The notes under the pieces: generated by a model
What the model was told of the DNA's origin: nothing
Databases searched by the model: none
Seen by the model: the letters and a program-made list of their open reading frames with translations, nothing else
Source: Lodderomyces elongisporus
Lineage: Eukaryota; Ascomycota; Pichiomycetes; Serinales; Debaryomycetaceae
Length of the DNA: 64,000 nucleotides
NCBI RefSeq assembly: GCF_030384665.1
Contig: NC_083680.1
Coordinates: 467,001-531,000, forward strand
Direction: 5' to 3'
Position numbers and translations under genes: made by a program
In this document: piece after piece, positions 22,117-32,749 of the stretch
Position numbering within the stretch: position 1 is the first letter of the stretch
How the letters are laid out: each line of letters begins with the position of its first letter

Positions 22117-22365
22117 ATGCATACCCAACAAGTGGGAACTACCACTCTCAGTAATGGTAGTTTTACTACTAGTGGTAGTTTTACTACTAGTGGTAGTACT
22201 ACTAGTATTAAAGCTACTTTTGGGTATATTCCAGAGTACATTACTGAATGTGGTAATCTACACTTGATATGTCTCTATCTATTTTTCGTTTATCCCTTAT
22301 TTCCACTGAACCAAAATCCAAAATCCAAAACCAAAAAAATGCTAGACCACATATGCTATTCTTAA
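22117..22365 (+). other. Short ATG frame with GSFTTS repeat, doubtful
   Basis: 82 codons from an ATG at 22117. The first 50 codons look protein-like and include tandem NGSFTTS/GSFTTS/GSTTS; the later part is hydrophobic and of a non-coding type. The repeat is an 18-bp DNA repeat built on ACTAGT. It could be a first exon or chance. No family. Confidence 0.15.
22156..22207 (+). repeat. 18-bp tandem repeat with ACTAGT palindromes
   Basis: Two perfect copies of an 18-bp unit (GGTAGTTTTACTACTAGT) at 22156-22173 and 22174-22191, then a shortened copy to 22207. A complementary ACTACCAC lies just upstream at 22138-22145, so parts can pair. Confidence 0.8.
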
Positions 22366-22421
22366 ACCTGTTCACACAAAAAAAAAATTTAAAGAGCCAC
22401 GACTTTACCTTGATACGTCAT

Positions 22422-22485
22422 AATTGACCAAAAATTGACCAAAAATTGACAAAAAATTGACAAAAAATTGACAAAAAATTGACAG
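22422..22485 (+). repeat. 11-bp ATTGAC tandem repeat, six units
   Basis: Six near-identical 11-bp units, ATTGACCAAAA twice, then ATTGACAAAAA three times, then a diverged ATTGACAGCAA. No resemblance to the telomere repeats I know for this clade. Confidence 0.8.
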
Positions 22486-23039
22486 CAAAGGGAATTGAAA
22501 TGTAAATAATATTTTATTTCTTTTTTCCAAAAAAAAAATATACCTCCTAACTCAGAGGTAGATCCCATGTTGTGATTTCCTATTGTTTTCCTTGTTTCCT
22601 TCCTTTATTTACTTCCCCGTGTTCGATTTAATGGTTAAAAAGATAATTAAATAGAAGTGACACACAGAGAGTGTTTCAAATACCATAGAGAAAATGGTGT
22701 AAAAAGAGAGGGAGAAAGAGATAACTAAACATAATACAACCGCCTTTTTGATGCCCTAGCTATTGTTAATTTTTTATTGTTTGTCTCTCTTCTCTTTTCT
22801 CTTTTTTAGACCCTTGTGCTGTTTCAATCTAGATTGATATATATGTCTTGTATTGTTGTGGTGATACTACAACTAGTCTATTCCCTCTTTGTCCATTTTT
22901 ATTTTATGTTGTCTTTTTCTTACATGAATACATTGAAAGTGAAAAAATAAAAAACACAAGTGCAGGTCCGAGGATATACAATTATTGGTTTCATGTACCT
23001 TTTTTTATATTTTCTTTTTTTTTCATTTTGCTTTTGGCT

Positions 23040-23071
23040 TTTTGCCCCACTCCTTTGGCAGTGGGGCAAAA
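23040..23071. repeat. Perfect 12-bp GC-rich inverted repeat, 8-nt loop
   Basis: TTTTGCCCCACT at 23040-23051 and its exact complement AGTGGGGCAAAA at 23060-23071, separated by eight bases. It is much more GC-rich than its surroundings, so an RNA copy would form a stable hairpin. Confidence 0.8.
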
Positions 23072-25865
23072 GGGCGGGACGGTGGGATTAGTAAAAATAT
23101 AACCGGTGAACAAACAACGTCTAGCGTCATTACAAATATTCCGCCTTCAATAATTCATGTAGTAAATGTAGAAGCCAAAATAGCAAAATTCTAGACTTGA
23201 TAGGATCGGGGATGGGGGGTTTTTTGTCCTCAAAGCTCTAAGCGGTACTATACTGGTCAATTCACTCGCTCTGTTGGTTATTCTTTATTTAGTCTTGGAA
23301 TTTATAATATTTTGACATTGACAAACCATTCCCCCCCCCCACACACACACAAGATAATAGATTTGCGATACGAAACCTTGACTAGTAAAAATGGCCAATT
23401 GTATTTGAGTTAAAAAAAACAATTATTTTCTTTCAACAACTTTACATTTAGTCTAAAGATTTCAAGTTTTAAATGAAAAATAGGAAAAATAGGAAAAATG
23501 TAAACTGTAAACTGTAAACTGTATACAATTTAGGGGTTTTCAGCTACACTTTTTTTCCAACTAAAAAAAAAAAATAGAATTAAATTTAGCCTCTAAACTA
23601 TCGAGTATGATAATCTAGTTTGGACAATAGGGGAAAGAGAGAACATAGATGTTATAGTGAATACGATATAGCTTATTTTCTCATTGTACAATAGACAATA
23701 ATATTTATAAACTTGTAAACAAATCAAATGTAGTACTTGTTAGAATAAGAGTTCTAGATCTCGATCCCTAATCAATACCTGTTTATTCATTGTTTATACA
23801 TTGGCGTTACCATTGCTTCAACTGGTGCTTGCTCTCTTTTTTAACATATATATATACATACTGACTTTGCCTTTCAAGTAATTTCCCCTACCACTAACTA
23901 ATTTACACGATGCTAGCAAGCAAACAAAAGAGAAATAAATAAATAAAAATATATCTATATATACATTAAAAAAGAAGAGGAACACATATATACAGAGTGG
24001 AGCCTCAAGAGAGGAGCAAAAAGCTATTTGGCGTCGTCTAATATTGTTCTTATTTTTTATTTATTCATTTGTTGTTGTTGTTGTTGATTGTTCTAACAAC
24101 GTTGGGGCTTCAAATTTCTTCTTGTCGTAGACCATAACCATTACTCGACAAACGTTTGTTGATCATTCTCTCTTTCTATTGGTTGGTTTGTTGGTTATTT
24201 TTTTTCCCTCGCTTTTTTCACTAAAGCTATTGACCATATGGCTATTATTTATAGAGAGATATAAATATATATAAAGTGTATGAATGGTAAAATCAACAAC
24301 GAAACGAAATGGAAAAAAGGTAAAAGAGAACATTACAAGCATAAACTCTTACATTAAACCTGTCTTCTTTTTAAGCGATTGTGCACTATGCCAGTTGTAT
24401 ACTTTTACTATTAATTTATACAACTCTTAAAAAAGGAAAATTTGGGAAAAACAATGTGTGTGAAAAAAAAATTAAAGAAAATAAAGGTAAAAAAATCATA
24501 TTCAGAAAAAAATTCTGGTGCCGCTTGTGTAAATGTGAATATTGAAAAAAATCAATAAAAGAATAAATCAATAAACCAAAAAAAACCAAAAAAAAAAACC
24601 AATTTTTGTGACATATGGCAACAATAATGACAAGATTGTGTAGTCTATTTTCTTTGTCCATGTCTGTCCCCACTACCCATTTCTTAGACTACCAAGATTG
24701 TCGTCGATTGTCGATGTTGTCAATTTCCCTAATCCTGGACAATTAAGTGGTTACAGACAAAGACAAGGACAAAAAGGAAAAGTTTGGGGGGGGGGGTGGA
24801 AATAAAAGACAAATATAGGAGATGTAAATCTAGAACAGCTTCTTTCTGAACACTTTATTCTTGTTTGACCAAAAGAACAAAAACTAACGAGAAGAGAAGA
24901 AGATGCATAATGACAGGTACTCATTTTCACACCCTCTCCGTTACCCCCCTCCCCCCTATCTCTCATATTCAACCCATAAGCTTACACATAGATAATTGAA
25001 AATTAGTAATTGTGTGTGAAGTATTTAGAGTTGATGTAAACATGGTATTGATTAATGAGTTAACTAGAAGATTTAAAGTTCTTTTTTATTTTTTCTGTTT
25101 AAATTTCTATGGACGGTTAGTTTTATAGGGAATTTGCCCTAAGTTTGTTGTTTTGCACTTCTTTCAATGGAAATAGATGAAATAGGGGCGGTGAAGGAGG
25201 GAGGAGAAGAAGATGATACAGAGTGTAATAGTTTGTTTTTTTTCAAAATTGGTTATGTTCTTCGGTCTACTCCGATTGTGTATGTCTTTTCTCGCAATGC
25301 TCGTCTTGCTTTTTTTGGGGTGAACAAAAGAACAACGATTGAATTTAACAAAAAGACAACAAATACACACAAGTAAAAGAAAGAATAAAAAAGGCAGTCA
25401 AATGTAGAAACCGCAGAATCCTTGCATCTCAAGGTTGAAGACATTTAAAAAAAAAAGGGGAAAAAGTAGGAAAGGGAAAACTTTAACTCCATCACCTTTT
25501 TTATCGTGTTGTTATTTGCTTATCAAGGTACTGGATGAAGTATAATGCTACGGCGTTTTCATATTTTTTTTTTTTTTGAAAAAAAATGTCTTCAACCATT
25601 TTTATCAATTTCTAAACCTTAGCTTCATCCCTAATAATCTGGTTTGAGTAGGAAAAACAGAAAAAAAAAATATAGTTGCCAAAATTCTTCAATATAGTGT
25701 GAATCCACCATTATCATTACAACTTTATCAGCCCTCTTATATATCTCTCTCTCTACTCTTGATTAATACTAACCACAACACTCCAAAGAGAGTGCTACTT
25801 AAAACATACGTTTGTCCAATTTTGCCAAACGATAATAAGCGCAGGGTTTACTTAAAGTTTGATTT

Positions 25866-25924
25866 TCTTAACTTTCATTCTTTCATTCTTTCTTTCATTC
25901 TTTCATTCTTTCTTTCATTCATTC
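25866..25924 (+). repeat. CATT/CTTT tetranucleotide repeat
   Basis: Imperfect tandem CATTCTTT units in the gene-free region. A microsatellite. Confidence 0.7.
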
Positions 25925-26524
25925 TTTTGTTTTTTTTGTTTTTCCTTATTATTTTCTTCCATCGTAGTGGGGCACATGACTTACACCAAAAGCGAGGGAG
26001 AGAGAGGGGGGGAGAAAGAACAAAGAGCAAAGAACAAAAAAACTGAAAAAGGATAATTAACTTAAACAAAGGTTGTAAAACCCCTTTGTAGCAAGAGTGA
26101 CGGCTGTTTCAACATAGTGAACTTGTTCTATGCCGTTTACCTTTTAATTGTTTTCCCTTTTCTCTTCTTCTTTGGTTGTTTTGTTTCTTTTTTTTTTTGG
26201 TTTAAAAATTGTGCAAAAAAAAAACAAAAACAAATGTAGACATTTCAATATACATTGTTGTATTACCCCAAAGTGGTATAAAGACCAAGAATCTGCCTTT
26301 CAATACTTTCTTAAATGGTACGCAGGTCTAGAGACCCCTTGTTAAATGATTAATACTGAATGGATCCTGAAATATGTTTAATAACTACATGAGACTAGAA
26401 AATAGAACAAAAGAATTGAAATTTAAATAAAAAATTACAAGGGAAAGGAAGAATTGATAATATTTTTCTTTAAAATCAACAATAGCAATAACAGTCGCAT
26501 CTAAAGTAGTTAGTATATATGTAT

Positions 26525-26590
26525 ATCACGTGACCAATTCTTCTTTTAATTTACACTAAATGATATCTATATTATATATAATCACGTGAC
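26525..26590. promoter_or_regulatory. Two Cbf1-type ATCACGTGAC sites
   Basis: Exact decamers at 26525-26534 and 26581-26590, start to start 56 bp. Cbf1 binds RTCACGTG both at promoters and, in S. cerevisiae, at centromere element I. They are 1.8 kb before ITC1. Confidence 0.4.
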
Positions 26591-27916
26591 TTATTCAGAT
26601 AATGTAATTTTAATTTGTAGATTCCGCGTGTTATTGTGGATCATTCAATAGCTTTTTGCACGACAACTTTTATTCTTTATTTTTTGGTGTTTCCTTATTA
26701 CTGTATTTTGTCCGCGAGGGTTTCCGGCATCGCGTAACTATTGGCTCAAGCAAAGTCCATTTTACTTTTTTTTTCGCATCATGATGATTTGGTTTCTTTG
26801 TTTTTTTAATTACATGTTATACTAGTCACGATAGTCTTGGTGTTGAATTGGTATGCTAAAATGCACCGTGGCTGCCAAATATTTATATATTTTGTTGCTG
26901 TTGCTGTTGCTGTTGTTGTTGTTCTATATAAAAATCAAATAAAGTAATGTAGAAAATTTAGTATAAAAACATTTTACACTTTGAGGTTACTAGTCTTTAT
27001 AAACTCTGAATATCTCTAATTTGGGTCAGTTGTTTAAGACCTAATGTAAGTTACTATAGTACACAAGCCACACAATAGGGGATGTTACCCCATTTTGTTC
27101 GTGCCAATTTACTTTGGTGCTGATTGAGTTATTGTTTTGTAAAGTGTGCTGAAGAAAGTGTTGAAACGACAGGGAATTTGAGCAAGATTTTTCGCTGTGT
27201 GTGTTTTTTTTTTCTCTTTCTCAATTCTCACTTTTTTCACCTTCCATATTTCTAGATGAATTTTTTTATTTTTTATTTTTTATTTGTTCTTCTTCTCTCT
27301 CTCTCTCTCTCTCTTTCTCACTCTTTCTCTCTCTTTTATTCCGCACAGTAAAAGTTGTTGCGTTGATGCGTTGCAGCTCTGTGCTGTGCTGTGTTTGTAT
27401 CTTTGGTTCGCGAAATGATTTGGTCACACAAAAACGCTTTTACAATGCGCTACACAAATTTCAAGCTTAGCTCAAGGAGTGATTATTTCTTTTTCCCTTT
27501 TCTCTTTTTCAGTTGATATTTAAGGTGAGTTAGTGAGTTAGTGAGATTGAGATTGAAAGAGTATGGGAGTGAGTATGAGAGAGGGATTAAGAGAGAGAGA
27601 GAGAGAGGGGGAGAGATACCTTCATTCAAAATGCTTGAAATCAAAAAAGAAGATTTTTTTTTCCTTCCTCTTCTTCTTCTTTTAACGAAAACAACTGATT
27701 AAATTTTTTTATTTATTTTCTTTGAACAACAGGATTATAGTTTCTTTATCAATTAGTCAACCCGTCATTGGCACAATTCGTTACTTCAATACCTTCCCTC
27801 TAGCCATCACTTGATTCAGACCCGCACTTTTTCAATCCCAATTACATTTTATTCCTGTTTCCTTTTCATCCTTTTCCTTTTCCTTTTTTGCAGCAAAAAA
27901 AGCTCTACTAGTGATG

Positions 27917-28395
27917 CAAAATTAAAATATAAAAAAAAAAATAGATTAAAAAAAATTAAAAATAAAATAAAAAAAGAGGTAACAAACATAAACAACAACA
28001 ACAACAACAACAACAGTGAAAACAAAGGCAACAAGACAAACCAAATAATTGGAAAGTTTTTTTTTTCTTTTTTTTTTTTTTCCCTTCCTTCCTCCTTCTT
28101 CTATTTTTTTCTAAATTCATAAATTTTATTTTGACAACCATAAATTAATATCATCTACTACTGCTACTACAACAACTAATACAAGGCTCTAGTGTCCATC
28201 CCTCAAAGCACAATCTAGTGTAACACACAAGTATACACTCTAGAATACAACATCGCACATTTCATTTATAGTGAACCACACTTTACTGCACGAGGAAAAA
28301 GATTCAAAAAAATAAAAAAAAGCAAACTAGTTAGTCCAAAGCTAAACAAAAAAACCAAAACCAACAAGTACAACCAGCAACCTCAACTTGTAACA
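27917..28395 (+). promoter_or_regulatory. AUG-free probable 5' leader of ITC1
   Basis: No ATG on the coding strand for 479 nt before the ITC1 start; the last is at 27914. The stretch is A-rich with ACAAC and CTAC repeats in its second half, typical of yeast leaders. Confidence 0.45.
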
Positions 28396-31300
28396 ATGGT
28401 GTTGTATAAGCGAAAACAAGTGCCGTTTACTGCACCACCAGACATGCCCCTGGATCCAGAGACTCAAGTTTGGGTGATTCCACGTACAAAGGAATGGTTC
28501 CTCACATATGAAGAGTACCTTGAAAGATTAGACTTTTACAACAGACCCAAGTTTGTATGCGAAATAACTGGTAACTCGTGTCTCACATATTTCCAGGCAC
28601 TAGACAGCGAAGAACACGAGAGGAAAGAAGTGGACAAAAACTTTCCAGAAAATCTCCGAGAACATATACTACGCTACTTGCAATTCAATCGAGTATCACG
28701 ATCAGACCAATTGGTTGACCAAGTATACCACACATTCAAAAACGACTATTTTCCAGGCGAAACCGTTTATTTAAAAGGATTGGACAAAAAAGAGCCCTTG
28801 GGAAGACTGCGTGGTATAATCAGAGAAAAAGTACAGTATGGTGAAAACCAACCTACAAAGTACCTTGTTGTCCGGTCCAGCGACAAGTACCAGGCCATCG
28901 TCACCCAAGAAGTAATCTCAAGAGATCGAAATCAATTCACAAAATGGCTTATAAAAACATTCATCAAACTCACAATGACAAGATCTCACAAGGTTGGTGC
29001 ACCATGGGTGGTGAAGAGTACATTTGCCAAACAATATGGCATTCCAACAACTTACCCAGAAGATCTTCGACAGTACATGGAGTCCACACCCTCAGGCGAA
29101 CCAGTATTTATGATTCCTAAAAAGAAGAAAACAAGGAAAAGAGGAAGAACAGCTAGTGAAGCCAAGAAGGAATCAAAACAGGAAGCCAAGAAGGAAGCCA
29201 AACAGGAATCTAAACGAAAGAAGGAGCAACTAGCCAATGCTGAAGCAAAAAGAAGAAAACTTGCTAAAAAGGAGGAAGAAAGACAACAAAAACTACTAGA
29301 AAAACAACAAAAGCAACTACTAAAGAAACAACAAAAGCAACTTGAGAAACAACAACAAAAGCTACAACAAAAACAAGAACAATTGAAAAGGGAAAAAGAA
29401 CAACTAAAAGCAGCTACTCCAACAGTTGATATGTCAGCCACTATTCCATACCGTAAAAAGTTTCCCACTCACCACATACCAGAGGCACTCCAAAGAGAGA
29501 TTGAAGAAGAAGAACGCAACGGTTCACAAACACTTGTACTCTCACTGTTTCAGCCTACAAAGAAAAGTATTGCCGAGGACTTGTTGATAAAATTTGACAT
29601 TCAAAACTCAAAACCAGTTGCCAAAAAACTCAAAATCCAAACTGTGGGAACGAGTGAGGAGGAGGAGGAAGAAGAAGAAGAAGAAGAAGAAGAAGAAGAA
29701 GGAGATGATCATGGAAAAGAAAATCGTGAAGTCACAAGTTCCTCTATAGTAAAGGCAGTTTCTGAAGCTCTCCAAGTGTGGGTCTTTATGAATGTGTACC
29801 ATAACGTACTAAACATTGACACATTCACCTTTGACGACTTTATAATTGCAATGAGTTGCAATTTGCAAGAATACGGTTCATACATGACAGATGAAATTTA
29901 TTGTGCCTTGCTATGCAAAATTGTATCTAGTGAATTACCAAGTAGCAAGACTATCAAGGATGCAGACCCAGATGAGATCTTTGGGTTGAATGTGGTGATA
30001 CCTGAACGGGTGGAAGAGGACGATGAGAATGAAGAAGCAGAGGAAGAGGAGCAGGAGGATGTAAAAGAAGAAAAGGAAGGAGAAGATAAAGGAGAAGAGA
30101 AAGAGAAAGAGAAAGAAGAAGAAAAAGAGAAAGAACAAGCTAATGGTAGTAAAAATGATGATGATGATGATGTTGATGATGATGATGATGATAACGATAC
30201 AGTGAAATCACATCACAGTGAAGATGAAGAAGACAAGATGGAGGTTGATTCTCAATCAGAGATTGAAGAAGCTTCTAACAAAAACCACTCGGCACATGTA
30301 TTACTCAATTACAAAGGCATTCCATGGCATGACCGATTGAGGAAAAGGAATTTTAAAGATGGTCATTGGCAAGTCTGTCTCATTGGTGTATTATCCTTGG
30401 TTGAACACATTCCAAAATATTTGCCTATTATTGAAGAAATATTCACCGTATTAGCGCCAAAGAGTTCCAGCCCCACACCCTCTTCTGTCAAATCCAACTT
30501 TTTCGAAAACTTGAACATCGATTTGAAATTACATTCATTGTGCATCTTGACTGATTTGCTCATACCGAGTCAAATGGTTCGAAACTACATTGACGAATGT
30601 CTTGAAAACCAAACATCGCTTCGGAGAACCAGGTTGGAGAACCTAAAAGAATTTAAGTCGCATGTAGAAATAGCAAAAGAAGCCCACACATACACCACGA
30701 AAGCCTTGCCTAAACCCGATCCATCTGAAGTTGTACCACCAGCTTCCATCAAGTCAGAGTCCATTGGTGAAGAAGAGATCAACAAAAATGGACAAGTAAT
30801 GGCATCGCCTCCTGAGGCTTGGAATCCATTAAAACCAAGTTCGTTAGAAATGACCGAAGCAGAAAAGGAGTTTGCACAAAATAACTCCGAATTCCGTGAG
30901 AAATGCGAAGTTCGCAAACAAGCATTATTGAAAATACAAGAAATCAAAGCAAGCAAAAAATTGATTGAACAGAAACTTAATGAACTTGATTGTCAAAGAG
31001 TCAAGCTTTTGGGTAAAGACCGCTTGCATAATCGATATTGGTGGTTTGAAAATAATGGGTTGCCAACACTACATGCGGGCTCATCTGGTGATGGCGATGG
31101 CGATGATAATAATGATAACGACGATGCAGCAGATGCAGATGCAGATGATGAGAATGTAAATAATAATAATAATAATAACAACAACAATCATAATCTTAAT
31201 GGCGACGAGGGCAATAGTGGTCATCACAGCAATGGCTATAAAAAGAAGGATTACGAATATCACACACAAAATGGTGATGCAAATGGTCGTGTCAATGGAA

Positions 31301-32493
31301 GCGGACATGCTGATAGTGTTAATAATAATGCCGAGGAGGAAGATGGAGAAGGTGGAGTTCGCGATGAAACGTACCTCATGGGTCGGTTATGGGTGCAAGG
31401 TCCAAGTAATAGTGATATCATTGCCAACTTTAAGTGCGAAATTGATTTCATCCGCCAGCTTGCTAATTCAATGGACGAGTTGGAAGTTGAAGAGGATAAA
31501 AGGGAAGTGAAGAGCGAGGCAGATTCTAGCGAGATTGTTAATGACTCAACCATCTCTACCACCAACAGTTCCAACACCAGAACAACAAATAGTACTACTG
31601 GTAGTACTGGTATCAACAAAAGTGGTGATAGTACTGCTGATAGCACCATTACCACCATCACTTCTACATCCACCAATAAAAATAGGACGAAACAACTAGA
31701 CTACGATGCTCTCCCACTGCAGTTTAAACAAGCCGCATCATCGATTGGATTAGAATTCAATGACAAGCATATTAGTCATAAAGATTCTGTCGATGAACAC
31801 ATTGTTGATAATGAAGGGTTAGTCCTAGTTCCTCTTGCAAAAATTTCCTCCATTCAGCGAAAGTTTATTGAAGAGTACCAAGACCCAATTTTGAATGGCG
31901 ACTCATGGAGATATTATGACGATCCCGAGGATATAGTAAAGTTACTTTCATGGTTGAATCCGTGGGGTAAACGTGAATCTTCATTGAGAAAAGAATTGAT
32001 GACAGTCAAACACGCGATTATATCAAGTATGCAAGCAAGAAAAAAAGCTTTGTTTATAAATACACCATCACCTCAGGAGCAAGAGCTTCTTACTCAAATT
32101 AATTTGTTGAAAAACAGGCTGTCTGAGCTCGAATCAGAAGCAATTAAAAAAGAAGCCGATGAGCAAGCAGCAGGAAACAAATCCATTTCTCCAGATGGTG
32201 AACGCGATGATTCAAATGGCATTGCACGAAGAAGGGCAATACGTCCTCGTTCAAGAAGAGGCAAGGATAAGTTGACGATAACACCTGATTCTACAACCGA
32301 AGAAGTCGTGAAATATGGGGATATTAATGATATTAATACAAAAATCAAATTACTTCAATCCGAACTCAAAGAGGCCAAAGAAGAGGACGAGATCAATCGA
32401 GTCACTGAATGGGTCAATTCTCGAGCCCTTGAACTCTTCAACAAATCGCTTTATGAAGGAGGAGACAAACCAAAAAGAACCAAGAGAAAGTAA
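28396..32493 (+). CDS. ITC1: Itc1, subunit of the Isw2 chromatin remodeller
   Basis: 1,365 residues, ATG at 28396. Itc1 is the Acf1-like partner of the ISWI ATPase Isw2, which slides nucleosomes and represses genes near promoters. Domains in order: WAC domain about 20-125 (VWVIPRTKEWFLTYEEYLER, then CEITGNSCLTYFQALDSEE), a basic K/R/E/Q coiled-coil region about 240-340, a DDT domain about 455-520 (FTFDDFIIAMSC), WHIM-type motifs near 638 (YKGIPWHDRLRKRNF) and near 869 (GKDRLHNRYWWFENNG), and a C-terminal part including LSWLNPWGKRESSLRKEL. Acidic and Asn runs (430, 530-620, 900-960) make it longer than the S. cerevisiae protein (1,264). Followed closely by the convergent PRP45. Confidence 0.93.
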   Translation: MVLYKRKQVPFTAPPDMPLDPETQVWVIPRTKEWFLTYEEYLERLDFYNRPKFVCEITGNSCLTYFQALDSEEHERKEVDKNFPENLREHILRYLQFNRVSRSDQLVDQVYHTFKNDYFPGETVYLKGLDKKEPLGRLRGIIREKVQYGENQPTKYLVVRSSDKYQAIVTQEVISRDRNQFTKWLIKTFIKLTMTRSHKVGAPWVVKSTFAKQYGIPTTYPEDLRQYMESTPSGEPVFMIPKKKKTRKRGRTASEAKKESKQEAKKEAKQESKRKKEQLANAEAKRRKLAKKEEERQQKLLEKQQKQLLKKQQKQLEKQQQKLQQKQEQLKREKEQLKAATPTVDMSATIPYRKKFPTHHIPEALQREIEEEERNGSQTLVLSLFQPTKKSIAEDLLIKFDIQNSKPVAKKLKIQTVGTSEEEEEEEEEEEEEEEGDDHGKENREVTSSSIVKAVSEALQVWVFMNVYHNVLNIDTFTFDDFIIAMSCNLQEYGSYMTDEIYCALLCKIVSSELPSSKTIKDADPDEIFGLNVVIPERVEEDDENEEAEEEEQEDVKEEKEGEDKGEEKEKEKEEEKEKEQANGSKNDDDDDVDDDDDDNDTVKSHHSEDEEDKMEVDSQSEIEEASNKNHSAHVLLNYKGIPWHDRLRKRNFKDGHWQVCLIGVLSLVEHIPKYLPIIEEIFTVLAPKSSSPTPSSVKSNFFENLNIDLKLHSLCILTDLLIPSQMVRNYIDECLENQTSLRRTRLENLKEFKSHVEIAKEAHTYTTKALPKPDPSEVVPPASIKSESIGEEEINKNGQVMASPPEAWNPLKPSSLEMTEAEKEFAQNNSEFREKCEVRKQALLKIQEIKASKKLIEQKLNELDCQRVKLLGKDRLHNRYWWFENNGLPTLHAGSSGDGDGDDNNDNDDAADADADDENVNNNNNNNNNNHNLNGDEGNSGHHSNGYKKKDYEYHTQNGDANGRVNGSGHADSVNNNAEEEDGEGGVRDETYLMGRLWVQGPSNSDIIANFKCEIDFIRQLANSMDELEVEEDKREVKSEADSSEIVNDSTISTTNSSNTRTTNSTTGSTGINKSGDSTADSTITTITSTSTNKNRTKQLDYDALPLQFKQAASSIGLEFNDKHISHKDSVDEHIVDNEGLVLVPLAKISSIQRKFIEEYQDPILNGDSWRYYDDPEDIVKLLSWLNPWGKRESSLRKELMTVKHAIISSMQARKKALFINTPSPQEQELLTQINLLKNRLSELESEAIKKEADEQAAGNKSISPDGERDDSNGIARRRAIRPRSRRGKDKLTITPDSTTEEVVKYGDINDINTKIKLLQSELKEAKEEDEINRVTEWVNSRALELFNKSLYEGGDKPKRTKRK

Positions 32494-32749
32494 TATATAC
32501 GATTGGATAAAGAAGATAAAATAAAAAGAGAGAAATTGATGCCAGAAATGATTTAAAACATTCAGTCTAGACGTTAGTTATGTGAAATAGAAAATAAACA
32601 ACCTTGTAACAATATTAGAAAACTAGTTAACAGTATCTGCAAATAACGCGGAAATAACAATCTATATTCTTGCATCTTTTTTATTTTTTTCATTTCTTTT
32701 TTTTTTCATTTCTTTTTCTTTTTTGTTGCTTAATTCTGTATTCTTCCAT

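Larger units (their letters stand above)
20912..28395. other. 7.5 kb gene-free region
   Basis: Divergent spacer between the unknown gene (-) and ITC1 (+). I found no ATG-started frame with coding character apart from a short repeat-containing one at 22117, and no tRNA pattern. Contents: TA, GA, CT and CATT microsatellites, G/C runs at 21717-21736, 23331-23340 and 24786-24796, an 11-bp tandem repeat at 22422-22485, an 18-bp repeat at 22156-22207, a GC-rich hairpin at 23040-23071, and two ATCACGTGAC sites 56 bp apart at 26525 and 26581. It could be a long regulatory region, a site of non-coding RNA, or a centromere; the sequence alone does not decide. Confidence 0.5.

Noticed and set aside
22848..23102. 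84-codon plus-strand frame with aromatic, membrane-like sequence
   Set aside because: No ATG start and T-rich DNA always gives Phe/Leu-rich frames; part of it is the GC-rich hairpin.
25699..26046. 115-codon plus-strand frame
   Set aside because: Starts at GTG and is made of CATT/CTTT repeat translation.
27409..27470. Resemblance to the 5' end of U6 snRNA (TTCGCGAA followed by TTTGGTCA)
   Set aside because: The invariant ACAGAGA region and the rest of U6 are absent, so it is a chance match.
20912..28395. Telomerase RNA or tRNA genes in the gene-free region
   Set aside because: I looked for the GGTTAGGATGT-type telomere template of this group and for tRNA B-boxes (GGTTCGANNCC) and saw neither, but this was by eye and does not exclude them.
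29052..29468. 138-codon Cys/Ser-rich frame opposite ITC1
   Set aside because: An antisense shadow of the Lys/Gln-rich coiled coil of ITC1. The same holds for the Ser-rich frame opposite the Lif1-like acidic tail (59947-60720).
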